A stretch of DNA of 5,720 bases from Planctomycetaceae bacterium (GCA_003503535.1 DOCI01000325.1:12573-18292); one strand, 5' to 3'. Shown: positions 1-5,720, numbered from the stretch's first letter. Made by a program: numbers and translations. Notes: generated by a model from the letters alone, not told the origin.

Positions 1-956
1 GCATCCAGAACCTTGCCGACCTGAGCATCCATGTAAGAGACGGCTGCATAATAGCCTCCCACGGCTTTCTTCTGCCGACGAAGATCCATCTTCATGTTCT
101 TGCTGGTTTTGTAGTTGATGCCTGGCGCGGGAATGTCGTCCCAGTCGCCGGGAATTTTGGGAGGCAATTCATTTTTGTCGTACGGGAGAAAAGGTTCAAA
201 GTAATTCTTCGGCGCGACAAAGGGGACATGCGGGCGAACAAATCCGACGGCCAGAAAGAACGGCTTGTCAGCATGTTGTTCAATCAAATCCACTGCCTTG
301 GCAGCGGTCTTGCCATCAGAATGAACGAGGTCATCGCCTTCCGCTTCGACGACGACAAACGTATTTCCACCAACGACTGGCTTCTTGCCATCGGGATTTC
401 CTTCGAGCGTTTCGCCCTTCCCTTCCGCCTTCCACTCTGGACCGGGGCTGTTGAATCGCTCTGTCCAGGAGGCTTCGTCGTCTGAGCCGTTGTAATCTTT
501 GTATTTCCCGACATCCAATCCGTATTCGACACCGCCGGGAACTCCCATGTGATAAATTTTGCTGACACGTGCCGAGTAGTAGCCAGCATTCTTAAACATC
601 TGTGGCCACGTTTCCCGATCGCCAATTGCAGGTCGCGGGCTGTTATAGCCGAGGACTCCTGTTGCGTGGGGATAGTAGCCCGTCAAAAATGAGGCTCGCG
701 AAGGTCCGCAATAGGTTGCGTTGCAATACGCATTGGTAAAACGGGTGCCGCGGGCGGCGAGGCGATCAATGTTTGGTGTCTGGCAAGTTTGATTGCCATA
801 GCAGGAGAGCGCGGTTGATGTGAGGTCATCGGAGATAATGAACACGACGTTCATCCGAGAATTCTCCGAGTTCCTGCGCGGCTCAGCCGATGTTGGACTG
901 AGCAGAAATCCTAAGAGGAGAAACACAAAACTGCATATTCGAAAACTTAATTTCAT
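1..956 (-). CDS. Secreted sulfatase, iduronate-2-sulfatase-like (C-terminus cut by window edge)
   Basis: This is a type I (formylglycine-dependent) sulfatase, which hydrolyses sulfate esters, probably on sulfated polysaccharides, outside the cytoplasm. 318 complete codons are visible and the frame is open to the left edge. Residues 1-24 look like a Sec signal peptide: basic start, hydrophobic run FVFLLLGFLL, then PTSA before Glu25. The mature part begins with NVVFIISDDL, where Asp43 and Asp44 are the expected calcium ligands. TPNIDRLAARG follows, then the active-site motif CGPSRASFLTG with Cys83 as the residue converted to formylglycine and Arg87. SKIYHMG (Lys133, His136) and RPHVPF (His243) match the iduronate-2-sulfatase-type layout, as does YYAAVSYMDAQVG near the edge. 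AAGGA lies 6 nt before the ATG, supporting this start. The gene is 76 bp downstream of ribE on the same strand. Sulfatase membership is firm; the actual substrate cannot be read from the sequence, and a maturation enzyme is not in the window. Confidence 0.93.
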   Translation of the reverse strand, partial: MKLSFRICSFVFLLLGFLLSPTSAEPRRNSENSRMNVVFIISDDLTSTALSCYGNQTCQTPNIDRLAARGTRFTNAYCNATYCGPSRASFLTGYYPHATGVLGYNSPRPAIGDRETWPQMFKNAGYYSARVSKIYHMGVPGGVEYGLDVGKYKDYNGSDDEASWTERFNSPGPEWKAEGKGETLEGNPDGKKPVVGGNTFVVVEAEGDDLVHSDGKTAAKAVDLIEQHADKPFFLAVGFVRPHVPFVAPKNYFEPFLPYDKNELPPKIPGDWDDIPAPGINYKTSKNMKMDLRRQKKAVGGYYAAVSYMDAQVGKVLD

Positions 957-962
957 GGCTTT

Positions 963-967
963 TCCTT
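963..967 (-). promoter_or_regulatory. Shine-Dalgarno site of the sulfatase gene
   Basis: AAGGA on the minus strand, 6 nt upstream of the ATG at 956. It fixes the start codon that gives a complete signal peptide. Confidence 0.6.
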
Positions 968-971
968 ACGT

Positions 972-991
972 AATGAAGTGAGGACTTCATT
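972..991. repeat. Perfect 8-bp inverted repeat in the ribE-sulfatase gap
   Basis: AATGAAGT (972-979) and ACTTCATT (984-991) are perfect reverse complements around a 4-nt loop. The element sits in the 76-bp gap, 15 nt upstream of the sulfatase start and just before its ribosome binding site. It is AT-rich and is not followed by a T-run on the minus strand, so it does not look like an intrinsic terminator. A dimeric regulator's operator, a leader hairpin or an mRNA processing site are possible; chance is also possible for a dyad of this size. Confidence 0.4.
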
Positions 992-1032
992 TAAATCAGA
1001 CCAGCCAGACAATGCAAGGTGGGACGTAGGAA

Positions 1033-1644
1033 TCAGGAATTCGTTGCCAGCATTTTTGCGACATACTTACCCAGAATATCCGTCTCAATATTCACAGCAT
1101 CTCCCACATTTCGAATGCCCAATGTTGTGACAGAAAGCGTGTGCGGAATCAGTGCGACACTGAAACGATCAGCTTCGGCATCGACGACTGTCAGACTGAT
1201 ACCATCAACCGTCACCGAACCTTTTTCCACCATGCCACAGGCTAATTCAGACGAAACCTGAAACCACATTTTGATCCAATCGCCATCGCGATCAATCTCC
1301 GCGACCTGCCCTAGCCCATCGACATGCCCCTGCACAAAATGGCCACCGAGTCGACCATGCGCAGGCAATGCCCGTTCCAGGTTCACAGGTGAGCCGACTG
1401 AGAGTTGCCCGAGATTTGTCCGGCTGAGTGTTTCACTTCCCGCCTGAAACGACCAGCAATCACCGTCGATCTCCACAATCGTCAGGCAGCAACCGTTAAT
1501 GGCCACACTGTCACCAATCTCTGCTGATCCGTATGTTGTTTCCTGCAGCATTTCCTGAGGAATTGTCACGACAACAAGCAACCCACTGGCTTCCTGCTCC
1601 AGTTGTTTGATAGTGCCAAGACCTTCGATTAAACCCGTAAACAT
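1033..1644 (-). CDS. ribE: Riboflavin synthase, alpha chain
   Basis: Catalyses the dismutation of two 6,7-dimethyl-8-ribityllumazine molecules to riboflavin and a pyrimidinedione, the last step of riboflavin synthesis, in the cytoplasm, normally as a homotrimer. The 203 residues match the usual family length (about 200-220) and contain two tandem lumazine-binding barrels. The N-terminus MFTGLIEGLG is the family hallmark. Barrel 1 has INGCCLTI (49-56) and ETLSRTNLG (71-79). The linker and barrel 2 have GGHFVQGHVDG (100-110), GSVTVDGISLTV (142-153), IPHTLSVTTLG (166-176) and ETDILGKYV (187-195). The frame stays open upstream to an ATG at 1761, but that extension overlaps glgX and has no family counterpart, so the ATG at 1644 is chosen. 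Only a weak purine stretch (TTTGAAG) precedes it. The gene starts 37 nt after the glgX stop, which suggests co-transcription. No other riboflavin genes lie in the window. Confidence 0.97.
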   Translation of the reverse strand: MFTGLIEGLGTIKQLEQEASGLLVVVTIPQEMLQETTYGSAEIGDSVAINGCCLTIVEIDGDCWSFQAGSETLSRTNLGQLSVGSPVNLERALPAHGRLGGHFVQGHVDGLGQVAEIDRDGDWIKMWFQVSSELACGMVEKGSVTVDGISLTVVDAEADRFSVALIPHTLSVTTLGIRNVGDAVNIETDILGKYVAKMLATNS

Positions 1645-1681
1645 CTTCAAATCCAGTTGAGCGCAAACGTCATTATAAATT

Positions 1682-4177
1682 TTACTTGTGAGCAGTCTTC
1701 TCGGAAACTTCATCAGCAGCCGCGTCTTCCGCTGGATCTTCCTCTTCAGCGTCAAATTCATCGACTGTAGATTCGATCGCGGAAGTGGTTGGCGTCATTT
1801 CTTCGATTGGTTCTTCGACCAGATCCTCTTCCACCAGTGTCTCTTCCCCGACAGCTTCTTCAACTGGAGTAGACTCATTCACCTTTTCAGAAACAGAAAC
1901 TTTCTCAAGCTCCGGAGATTCCTCTGCGACCGTCTCTTCTGCTGAGGGATCCGTCACGACAACTTCTTCAGGCTCTTCCGTTTTTTCAGGAAGAAACAGA
2001 GAGGTCGCCATTTCGGGTTGCATCCACTGAATGAGTCTGGCGGCTATATTCGAGGAGACGGATTTGATTCTCAGCACAACCATTGAGTGAGCCGTCACGC
2101 GGTAGACCTGATTTTGTCGCATCAGGCCTGTCTTTCGGGAGATGTCGCTAGTATCGAGCATCGGCTTCCAGAACTCGTTCGCTTCATGCTGTGGCAAGGT
2201 GAAGTCGATGGAATGATCGTGGGCGTTGAGCAGCATCAGGAATGTATTGCCCGTGATATCGCGGCCCTTCTCATCGACCTGATGAATCTGATCGCCTTCA
2301 AAACGAACCGCAAGACATCGCACGTGTGGTTCATGCCAGTCTTTGTCAGTCATCGATTTACCACTCGGTGTTAGCCAGGTGATATCCTGAACGTTTTCGC
2401 CGCGAATGAGTCGCCCCTGAAAGAATTTTCGTCTCTGGAAGACAGGATTCTCTTTCCAGATCTTGACCACACTCTTCACATATTTGAAATACCGTGTTTT
2501 ATCCTGAGTCATCTCCCAGTCGATCCAGCTCAGATCGGTATCCTGGCAATACGCGTTGTTATTGCCGCCCTGAGTCTTGCCGAGTTCATCCCCCGAGCAA
2601 ATCATCGGCACGCCCTGCGAGAGGAGCAATGTGGTAATGATATTTCGTTTTTGCCGCTCGCGAAGTTTGCGGACATCGGGATCGGTCGTCGGGCCTTCCT
2701 CGCCGCAGTTCCAACTCAGATTGTGATTATCACCATCGCGGTTATCTTCCCCGTTGGCGCTGTTGTGTTTGTCGTTGTAGCTGACAAGATCCTGCAGTGT
2801 AAATCCGTCATGCGAGGTCACAAAATTGATACTCGCATAAGGGCGCCTCCCGTTGTGTTCGTAGAGGTCGCTGCTGCCAGTGATGCGGGTGGCGAACTCG
2901 TTCATCGTGCCGCCGTCGCCTCGCCAGAATTGACGAATGCAATCGCGATACTTGCCGTTCCATTCGGTCCAGAGGATCGGGAAATTGCCGACCTGATAAC
3001 CCCCTTCGCCTAAATCCCAGGGCTCGGCGATCAGTTTAACCTGAGACAAAACGGGATCCTGATGAATGATATCGAAAAAGGCTCCGAGCCGATCAACTTC
3101 GTGCAGTTCCCGCGCGAGTGCACTGCAGAGATCGAAACGGAAACCATCAATGTGCATTTCCTGCACCCAATAGCGGAGGGAATCCATAATCAGCTGCAGC
3201 ACATGCGGCGTGAGCATGTTGAGCGTATTGCCGCAGCCGGTGTAGTCCATATAGAACCGCTGCTGGCGATGTACGAGGCGATAATAGGAACTGTTATCAA
3301 TCCCTCGCAGCATAATGGTCGGGCCGTAATGGTTTCCCTCGGCTGTGTGGTTGTAAACGACATCGAGAATGACTTCGAGCCCGGCTTGATGGAGTTTTTT
3401 CACCATCGTCTTGAACTCGTTCACACTGCCTTGCGGATCTTTCTTCGAACTGTAACTGAGTTCGGGAGCAAAGAAGCCGAGCGTGTTGTAGCCCCAATAG
3501 TTGGAGATGCCCTTATCGACGAGATGCCGATCGTGAATTTTCTCATGGACCGGCATCAGTTCGACAGCCGTCACCCCGAGATCGAGCAGGTGTTGAATTG
3601 AGGCATTGGAAGCGAGCCCGGCATAGGTTCCCCGCAGCGCTTTCGGCACGCCGGGATGCTTCATCGTGAACCCTTTGACATGCGTTTCGTAGATGAGCGT
3701 TTTGTGCCAGGGTGTTTTGAGTTGTGTATCGTTTCCCCAACGAAAACGGTTATCAACGACGACACTCAGCGGAGCCGAGCCGGCATTGTCGCGGGTATCG
3801 AAGGAAAGATCGCCCTGAGGATGTCCGACTGAGTAGCCGAACATGGCATCGGTCCAGCGAACTCCCCGTGCGATGGATTTCGCATAAGGATCGAGCAGAA
3901 TCTTGTTTGCGTTGAAGCGATGTCCGTGATGGGGCTCATACGGACCATGCACACGGTAGGCGTACAATTGTCCCGGTTTGAGTTCGGGCAGAAAGCAGTG
4001 CCAGACGAAATCGGTCTTCTCCTGCAGCGGTATTTTGGCGACTTCTTTGATGTCATCGATCGAGTCGAACAGGCAGAGTTCAACTTTGGTTGCATTTGCA
4101 GAATAGATCGCAAAATTTACCCCGGAACCATTCCAAGTGGCCCCCAGCGGATACGGATTTCCCGGCCAGACTTTCAT
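1682..4177 (-). CDS. glgX: Glycogen debranching enzyme GlgX/isoamylase type, with acidic C-terminal tail
   Basis: A GH13 isoamylase-type enzyme that hydrolyses alpha-1,6 branch points in glycogen, in the cytoplasm. It is 831 residues long from the ATG at 4177. An N-terminal CBM48-like domain (about 5-100) begins WPGNPYPLGATWNGSGVNFA. The GH13 barrel carries region I DVVYNHTAEG (272-281), region II GFRFDLCSA with nucleophile Asp349, region III LIAEPWDLG with acid/base Glu385, and region IV FVTSHDGF with His456 and Asp457, so the catalytic set is complete. QGVPMICSGDELGKTQGGNNNAYCQ is the typical GlgX signature after the barrel. A beta-sandwich domain ends near residue 705. The remainder, from about 731 to the end, is a Glu-rich low-complexity tail not expected in the family (E. 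coli GlgX is about 657 residues). A TTG at 4192 is in frame, but it overlaps the Shine-Dalgarno that serves the ATG at 4177. No other glycogen genes are nearby. Confidence 0.95.
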   Translation of the reverse strand: MKVWPGNPYPLGATWNGSGVNFAIYSANATKVELCLFDSIDDIKEVAKIPLQEKTDFVWHCFLPELKPGQLYAYRVHGPYEPHHGHRFNANKILLDPYAKSIARGVRWTDAMFGYSVGHPQGDLSFDTRDNAGSAPLSVVVDNRFRWGNDTQLKTPWHKTLIYETHVKGFTMKHPGVPKALRGTYAGLASNASIQHLLDLGVTAVELMPVHEKIHDRHLVDKGISNYWGYNTLGFFAPELSYSSKKDPQGSVNEFKTMVKKLHQAGLEVILDVVYNHTAEGNHYGPTIMLRGIDNSSYYRLVHRQQRFYMDYTGCGNTLNMLTPHVLQLIMDSLRYWVQEMHIDGFRFDLCSALARELHEVDRLGAFFDIIHQDPVLSQVKLIAEPWDLGEGGYQVGNFPILWTEWNGKYRDCIRQFWRGDGGTMNEFATRITGSSDLYEHNGRRPYASINFVTSHDGFTLQDLVSYNDKHNSANGEDNRDGDNHNLSWNCGEEGPTTDPDVRKLRERQKRNIITTLLLSQGVPMICSGDELGKTQGGNNNAYCQDTDLSWIDWEMTQDKTRYFKYVKSVVKIWKENPVFQRRKFFQGRLIRGENVQDITWLTPSGKSMTDKDWHEPHVRCLAVRFEGDQIHQVDEKGRDITGNTFLMLLNAHDHSIDFTLPQHEANEFWKPMLDTSDISRKTGLMRQNQVYRVTAHSMVVLRIKSVSSNIAARLIQWMQPEMATSLFLPEKTEEPEEVVVTDPSAEETVAEESPELEKVSVSEKVNESTPVEEAVGEETLVEEDLVEEPIEEMTPTTSAIESTVDEFDAEEEDPAEDAAADEVSEKTAHK
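1685..1987 (-). other. Segment coding the Glu-rich C-terminal tail of GlgX
   Basis: The last 101 residues of GlgX contain 31 Glu and 7 Asp but only 5 Lys and no Arg. Pro, Val, Thr and Ser fill most of the rest, in loosely repeated units such as VEEA, VEED, VEEP and IEEM. No secondary structure or known domain is apparent, so it is probably disordered. The corresponding DNA is rich in GAA/GAG codons, which could have grown by slippage. It is not needed for the catalytic motifs, all of which lie far upstream. A role in localisation, solubility or protein binding is possible but not shown by the sequence. Confidence 0.85.
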
Positions 4178-4185
4178 CTCAGTCG

Positions 4186-4190
4186 CCTCC
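4186..4190 (-). promoter_or_regulatory. glgX: Shine-Dalgarno site of glgX
   Basis: GGAGG on the minus strand with 8 nt to the ATG at 4177. It decides the start: the alternative in-frame TTG at 4192 sits on the edge of this site and would have no equally good site of its own. Confidence 0.8.
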
Positions 4191-4408
4191 AATCATCGAC
4201 TTGAACACTCATCGCGAACTGCTGTCTTCATGTATCTTCCGTCAGATTTCACTGACAGTAAACAGGCAGTATTAATAGTGTGGAGTTTCGTCAGGATTGC
4301 GGATTGATGCAAGTTGAAGAAGGCCGAAATTACGAGCCTTCACCAGATTCCCAACACAGTATGATGCGTTGATGGGAAAATCTGCCTATCCCATGAGAAG
4401 AATGCAAA

Positions 4409-4511
4409 GTAGTACAGGCATCCTGCCTGTCTGAATCACAATAGGATCCCTGATCGATACTGGAAATAATGCCGCAAACAAGAAGAAAGACAGGCTGAAA
4501 GACTGTCCTAC
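4409..4511. repeat. REPIN-like doublet: two inverted GTAG-headed palindromes
   Basis: Two related 23-nt units face each other across a 57-nt spacer. The left unit (4409-4431, plus strand) starts GTAG and forms the stem ACAGGCA/TGCCTGT with a 3-nt loop. The right unit (4489-4511, read on the minus strand) also starts GTAG and forms GACAGTCT/AGCCTGTC with a 3-nt loop and one mismatch. Aligned to each other they agree at 18 of 23 positions. A 5' GTAG tetranucleotide before an imperfect palindrome is the hallmark of bacterial REP sequences mobilised by IS200-like RAYT transposases, and an inverted pair is the REPIN arrangement. No transposase gene is in the window and no clear target duplication flanks the element. 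The alternative reading is a small MITE with imperfect terminal inverted repeats. Confidence 0.75.
4476..4507 (-). terminator. Terminator-like hairpin after the lipoprotein gene
   Basis: Read on the minus strand, the right REP palindrome (stem GACAGTCT/AGCCTGTC, loop TTC, one mismatch) begins 15 nt after the lipoprotein stop codon. It is followed at once by TTTCTTCTTGTTT, 10 T in 13 bases. That is the layout of an intrinsic terminator, although the T-run is interrupted. The left palindrome at 4414-4430 provides a second hairpin about 60 nt on. Confidence 0.5.
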
Positions 4512-4522
4512 CCAACAAATCC

Positions 4523-4900
4523 TCAATTCAAAGGAACGACGCCCGGGTACTGCTGTTGAGGATAAGAGGCCTGCGGTGCAAATTGGGGATGCACCGTTCC
4601 CGGAACGACTGGAGCCGTATAAGCTCCTGATTCCTGGCTACTTCTCGTAATATTGGGCGATTGTTCATACCCCCGAGGCCGGGACATTGTCGAAGGTCCC
4701 AATTCGGTCGAAGCGAAGGGATCAAAGCGTTCAATTCGCTGTTGCTCATAATAAGGAGACCCCGATTGAACCATCGGCAGTTCGGTATTCCAGGGACGTA
4801 CACAACCGCAGCTCATTGCGAGACAAAGACTTATGCCTAATTGAATACCACGATGTGACAACACGTTCTTCCCCGAGATGATGGCTGCAAAATTTATCAT
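4523..4900 (-). CDS. Small putative lipoprotein, uncharacterised
   Basis: A 125-residue protein of unknown function. A short basic stretch (His16, Arg17) is followed by the hydrophobic run IQLGISLCLAMSCGC. This resembles a lipoprotein signal peptide, with Cys31 (AMSC) or Cys33 (SCGC) as the possible lipidated residue, though neither is a textbook lipobox. The mature part has a compact middle, RIERFDPFASTELGPS then RPRGYEQSP, reminiscent of short planctomycete cell-envelope proteins. It ends in a Pro/Gln/Tyr-rich tail (SYPQQQYPGVVPLN) that is probably disordered. The start is uncertain. The ATG at 4900 has no clear ribosome binding site. A GTG at 4864, residue 13, is preceded by GGGGA (4874-4870) at 5 nt and would give a more usual short signal peptide. 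The gene diverges from dus and is followed by a terminator-like hairpin, so it is probably monocistronic. Confidence 0.7.
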   Translation of the reverse strand: MINFAAIISGKNVLSHRGIQLGISLCLAMSCGCVRPWNTELPMVQSGSPYYEQQRIERFDPFASTELGPSTMSRPRGYEQSPNITRSSQESGAYTAPVVPGTVHPQFAPQASYPQQQYPGVVPLN

Positions 4901-5133
4901 GGCAATTCTTATCAGAATTTCGGGAATTGGTCGAGAGGAGAATCTTTTACAATCACGAATCGCAAACGCATCTGTTACTATGCGGGAAAACTCACTGCCT
5001 TGTGATTCGTTCCCGAAACATTATCAATTCGGGTGGCAACGCGATAACAGCAGTGGCTAAGACACAGGTCTATGCTCTTGGCAATACTCAGCGACAGCCA
5101 TCCGCCAAGTCCACTTCAGACTTAAAGTTGTAT
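4901..5133. promoter_or_regulatory. Divergent upstream region of the lipoprotein and dus genes
   Basis: 233 bp between two genes transcribed away from each other, so it should contain a promoter for each. I cannot assign -35/-10 boxes with confidence. Weak dyads are present, for example CGGGAA (4983-4988) with TTCCCG (5010-5015), and ACGAATC (4955-4961) with GATTCGT (5004-5010). No RNA gene or riboswitch fold was recognised. The dus reading frame happens to stay open through this region back to a stop at 4879. Confidence 0.4.
4904..4919. repeat. Short inverted repeat just upstream of the lipoprotein start
   Basis: AATTCT (4904-4909) and AGAATT (4914-4919) are perfect 6-bp arms around TATC, ending 3 nt before the ATG at 4900. 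It would sit in the leader if that ATG is used. It could be an operator or hairpin, but arms this short and AT-rich arise easily by chance. Confidence 0.25.
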
Positions 5134-5720
5134 ATGTCCTCAAATCCCCCAAATCTCGATTGCACCGAAGAGACTTCCAATCGCATCCGTATTGGTAATC
5201 GACTTCTTGATAGCCGCTATTTTCTGGCACCTCTGGCTGGTTACACACACCTTCCATTGCGTACCGCTCTTCGCGAGTTAGGCGGAGTCGGACTGGCGAC
5301 GACCGATCTGGTTCTGGTTCCCCAATTAATCGCCAACAGTAAAAAATCGAAGGCTCTCATTCGCACGAATGACTTCGACCAACCTCTTTCGGTGCAGATT
5401 TTTGGAGGCAATACCGACGAACTGATTCAAGCCTCCCAAAAACTGGAAACGGAAGGATATGGCGGAATCGATATCAACATGGGCTGCCCAATGGGAAAAA
5501 TCAACAGTAGTGGAGGTGGTGCCCGGTTGATGCGCGACTGCGAAAATGCCACGCGGATTGTCTCCTGTGTTGTGAACGCGGTCTCCATTCCCGTCACTGT
5601 AAAAATGAGACTCGGCTGGGATGCCGATCACATTTCAGCTCCCATGCTGGCCGCTCAGTTTGAGCAGTTGGGTGTCGCCGCGATCACCATTCATGGTCGT
5701 ACCCGACAACAGGGATTTCA
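5134..5720 (+). CDS. dus: tRNA-dihydrouridine synthase (C-terminus cut by window edge)
   Basis: An FMN-dependent enzyme that reduces uridine to 5,6-dihydrouridine in tRNA D-loops, in the cytoplasm. 195 complete codons are visible and the frame is open to the right edge; the family is usually 310-350 residues. The TIM-barrel start is RIRIGNRLLDSRYFLAPLAGYTHLPLR (17-43 in two parts: the strand, then the FMN-binding APLAG loop). SVQIFGG (86-92) follows. The active-site segment IDINMGCPMGKI has the proton-donating Cys118, and the spacing through GGGARLM fits the family signature. VTVKMRLGWD supplies Lys157 and ITIHGRTRQQGF supplies His187, both standard cofactor/uridine contacts. It resembles the DusB branch most, but the subfamily is uncertain without the C-terminal domain. 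The ATG at 5134 is chosen because family members begin shortly before the APLAG loop. It has no clear Shine-Dalgarno, and the frame is open for 84 codons upstream. Confidence 0.93.
   Translation, partial: MSSNPPNLDCTEETSNRIRIGNRLLDSRYFLAPLAGYTHLPLRTALRELGGVGLATTDLVLVPQLIANSKKSKALIRTNDFDQPLSVQIFGGNTDELIQASQKLETEGYGGIDINMGCPMGKINSSGGGARLMRDCENATRIVSCVVNAVSIPVTVKMRLGWDADHISAPMLAAQFEQLGVAAITIHGRTRQQGF

Larger units (their letters stand above)
4178..4522. other. Non-coding gap between the lipoprotein gene and glgX
   Basis: 345 bp without a credible gene. From right to left it holds the terminator-like hairpin behind the lipoprotein gene, the REPIN-like doublet at 4409-4511, and about 230 bp of glgX leader that must carry the glgX promoter unless transcription reads through. 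I cannot pick a convincing -35/-10 pair. Small dyads occur at 4241-4256 (GTCAG/CTGAC, 6-nt loop), 4319-4341 (GAAGGC/GCCTTC, 11-nt loop) and 4372-4394 (ATGGGA/TCCCAT, 11-nt loop), all short enough to be chance. Confidence 0.6.

Noticed and set aside
1645..1681. Possible FMN riboswitch ahead of ribE
   Set aside because: The gap to glgX is 37 nt, far too short for an RFN element, and none of its conserved segments were seen there or in the glgX leader.
1645..1761. In-frame upstream extension of ribE giving 39 extra, strongly basic residues overlapping the 3' end of glgX
   Set aside because: The family starts at MFTG, and the extension is simply another frame of the Glu-codon-rich glgX tail, where GAA/GAG-rich DNA reads as Lys/Arg. 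No conserved counterpart is known to me.
1785..2030. Ser/Thr-rich 81-codon plus-strand frame resembling a mucin-like protein
   Set aside because: It is the antisense reading of the Glu-rich GlgX tail; GAA/GAG codons read as TTC/CTC/TCT-type codons on the other strand, which produces the artificial Ser richness.
3062..3601. 179-codon open frame on the plus strand inside glgX
   Set aside because: Antisense to the GH13 catalytic core, where the minus-strand motifs are all intact. The plus frame shows no domain and is explained by codon bias.
4241..4256. GTCAG/CTGAC dyad in the glgX leader as a possible operator
   Set aside because: Five-base arms around a 6-nt loop are expected by chance in a gap of this length, and no second copy or promoter box lies next to it.
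4330..4518. 62-codon minus-strand frame between the lipoprotein gene and glgX, with a hydrophobic N-terminus
   Set aside because: More than half of it is the translation of the REPIN-like repeat, it has no supporting start signal, and the rest has no recognisable composition of a real protein.
4878..5060. 60-codon plus-strand frame overlapping the lipoprotein 5' end
   Set aside because: It overlaps the lipoprotein gene antisense, ends before dus in another frame, and shows no domain, signal peptide or ribosome binding site.

Overview
The window most likely comes from a member of the Planctomycetota. The reasons are a secreted iduronate-2-sulfatase-like sulfatase, a small Cys-Pro-Gln-rich lipoprotein-like protein of a type typical of that phylum, moderate GC, patchy Shine-Dalgarno use, and GTAG-headed palindromes of the REP type. 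The phylum call is inference from gene content; I do not commit to a genus.

Layout. On the minus strand, reading right to left, there is a small lipoprotein-like gene (4900-4523). A 345-bp gap follows, holding a REP doublet (REPIN-like, 4409-4511) and the leader of the next gene. Then come a glycogen debranching enzyme gene glgX (4177-1682), riboflavin synthase alpha-chain gene ribE (1644-1033), and the 5' part of a sulfatase gene (956 to the left edge, where it is cut). On the plus strand, diverging from the lipoprotein gene, is the 5' part of a tRNA-dihydrouridine synthase (dus) gene (5134 to the right edge, where it is cut).

How the genes relate. glgX, ribE and the sulfatase gene are co-oriented with gaps of 37 and 76 bp, so they may be co-transcribed, although the three functions are unrelated: cytoplasmic alpha-glucan debranching, the last step of riboflavin synthesis, and desulfation of polysaccharides outside the cytoplasm. 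The lipoprotein gene appears to be closed off by a terminator-like hairpin formed by one half of the REP doublet. dus has its own divergent upstream region of about 230 bp.

Most notable features: the REPIN-like doublet, whose two halves each carry one different stem-breaking substitution relative to an apparent common consensus; the roughly 100-residue Glu-rich tail on GlgX, beyond the normal end of that family; and the uncharacterised small lipoprotein-like gene. I see no CRISPR array, phage module, toxin-antitoxin pair, tRNA or rRNA. Most of the window is ordinary housekeeping and catabolic coding sequence.
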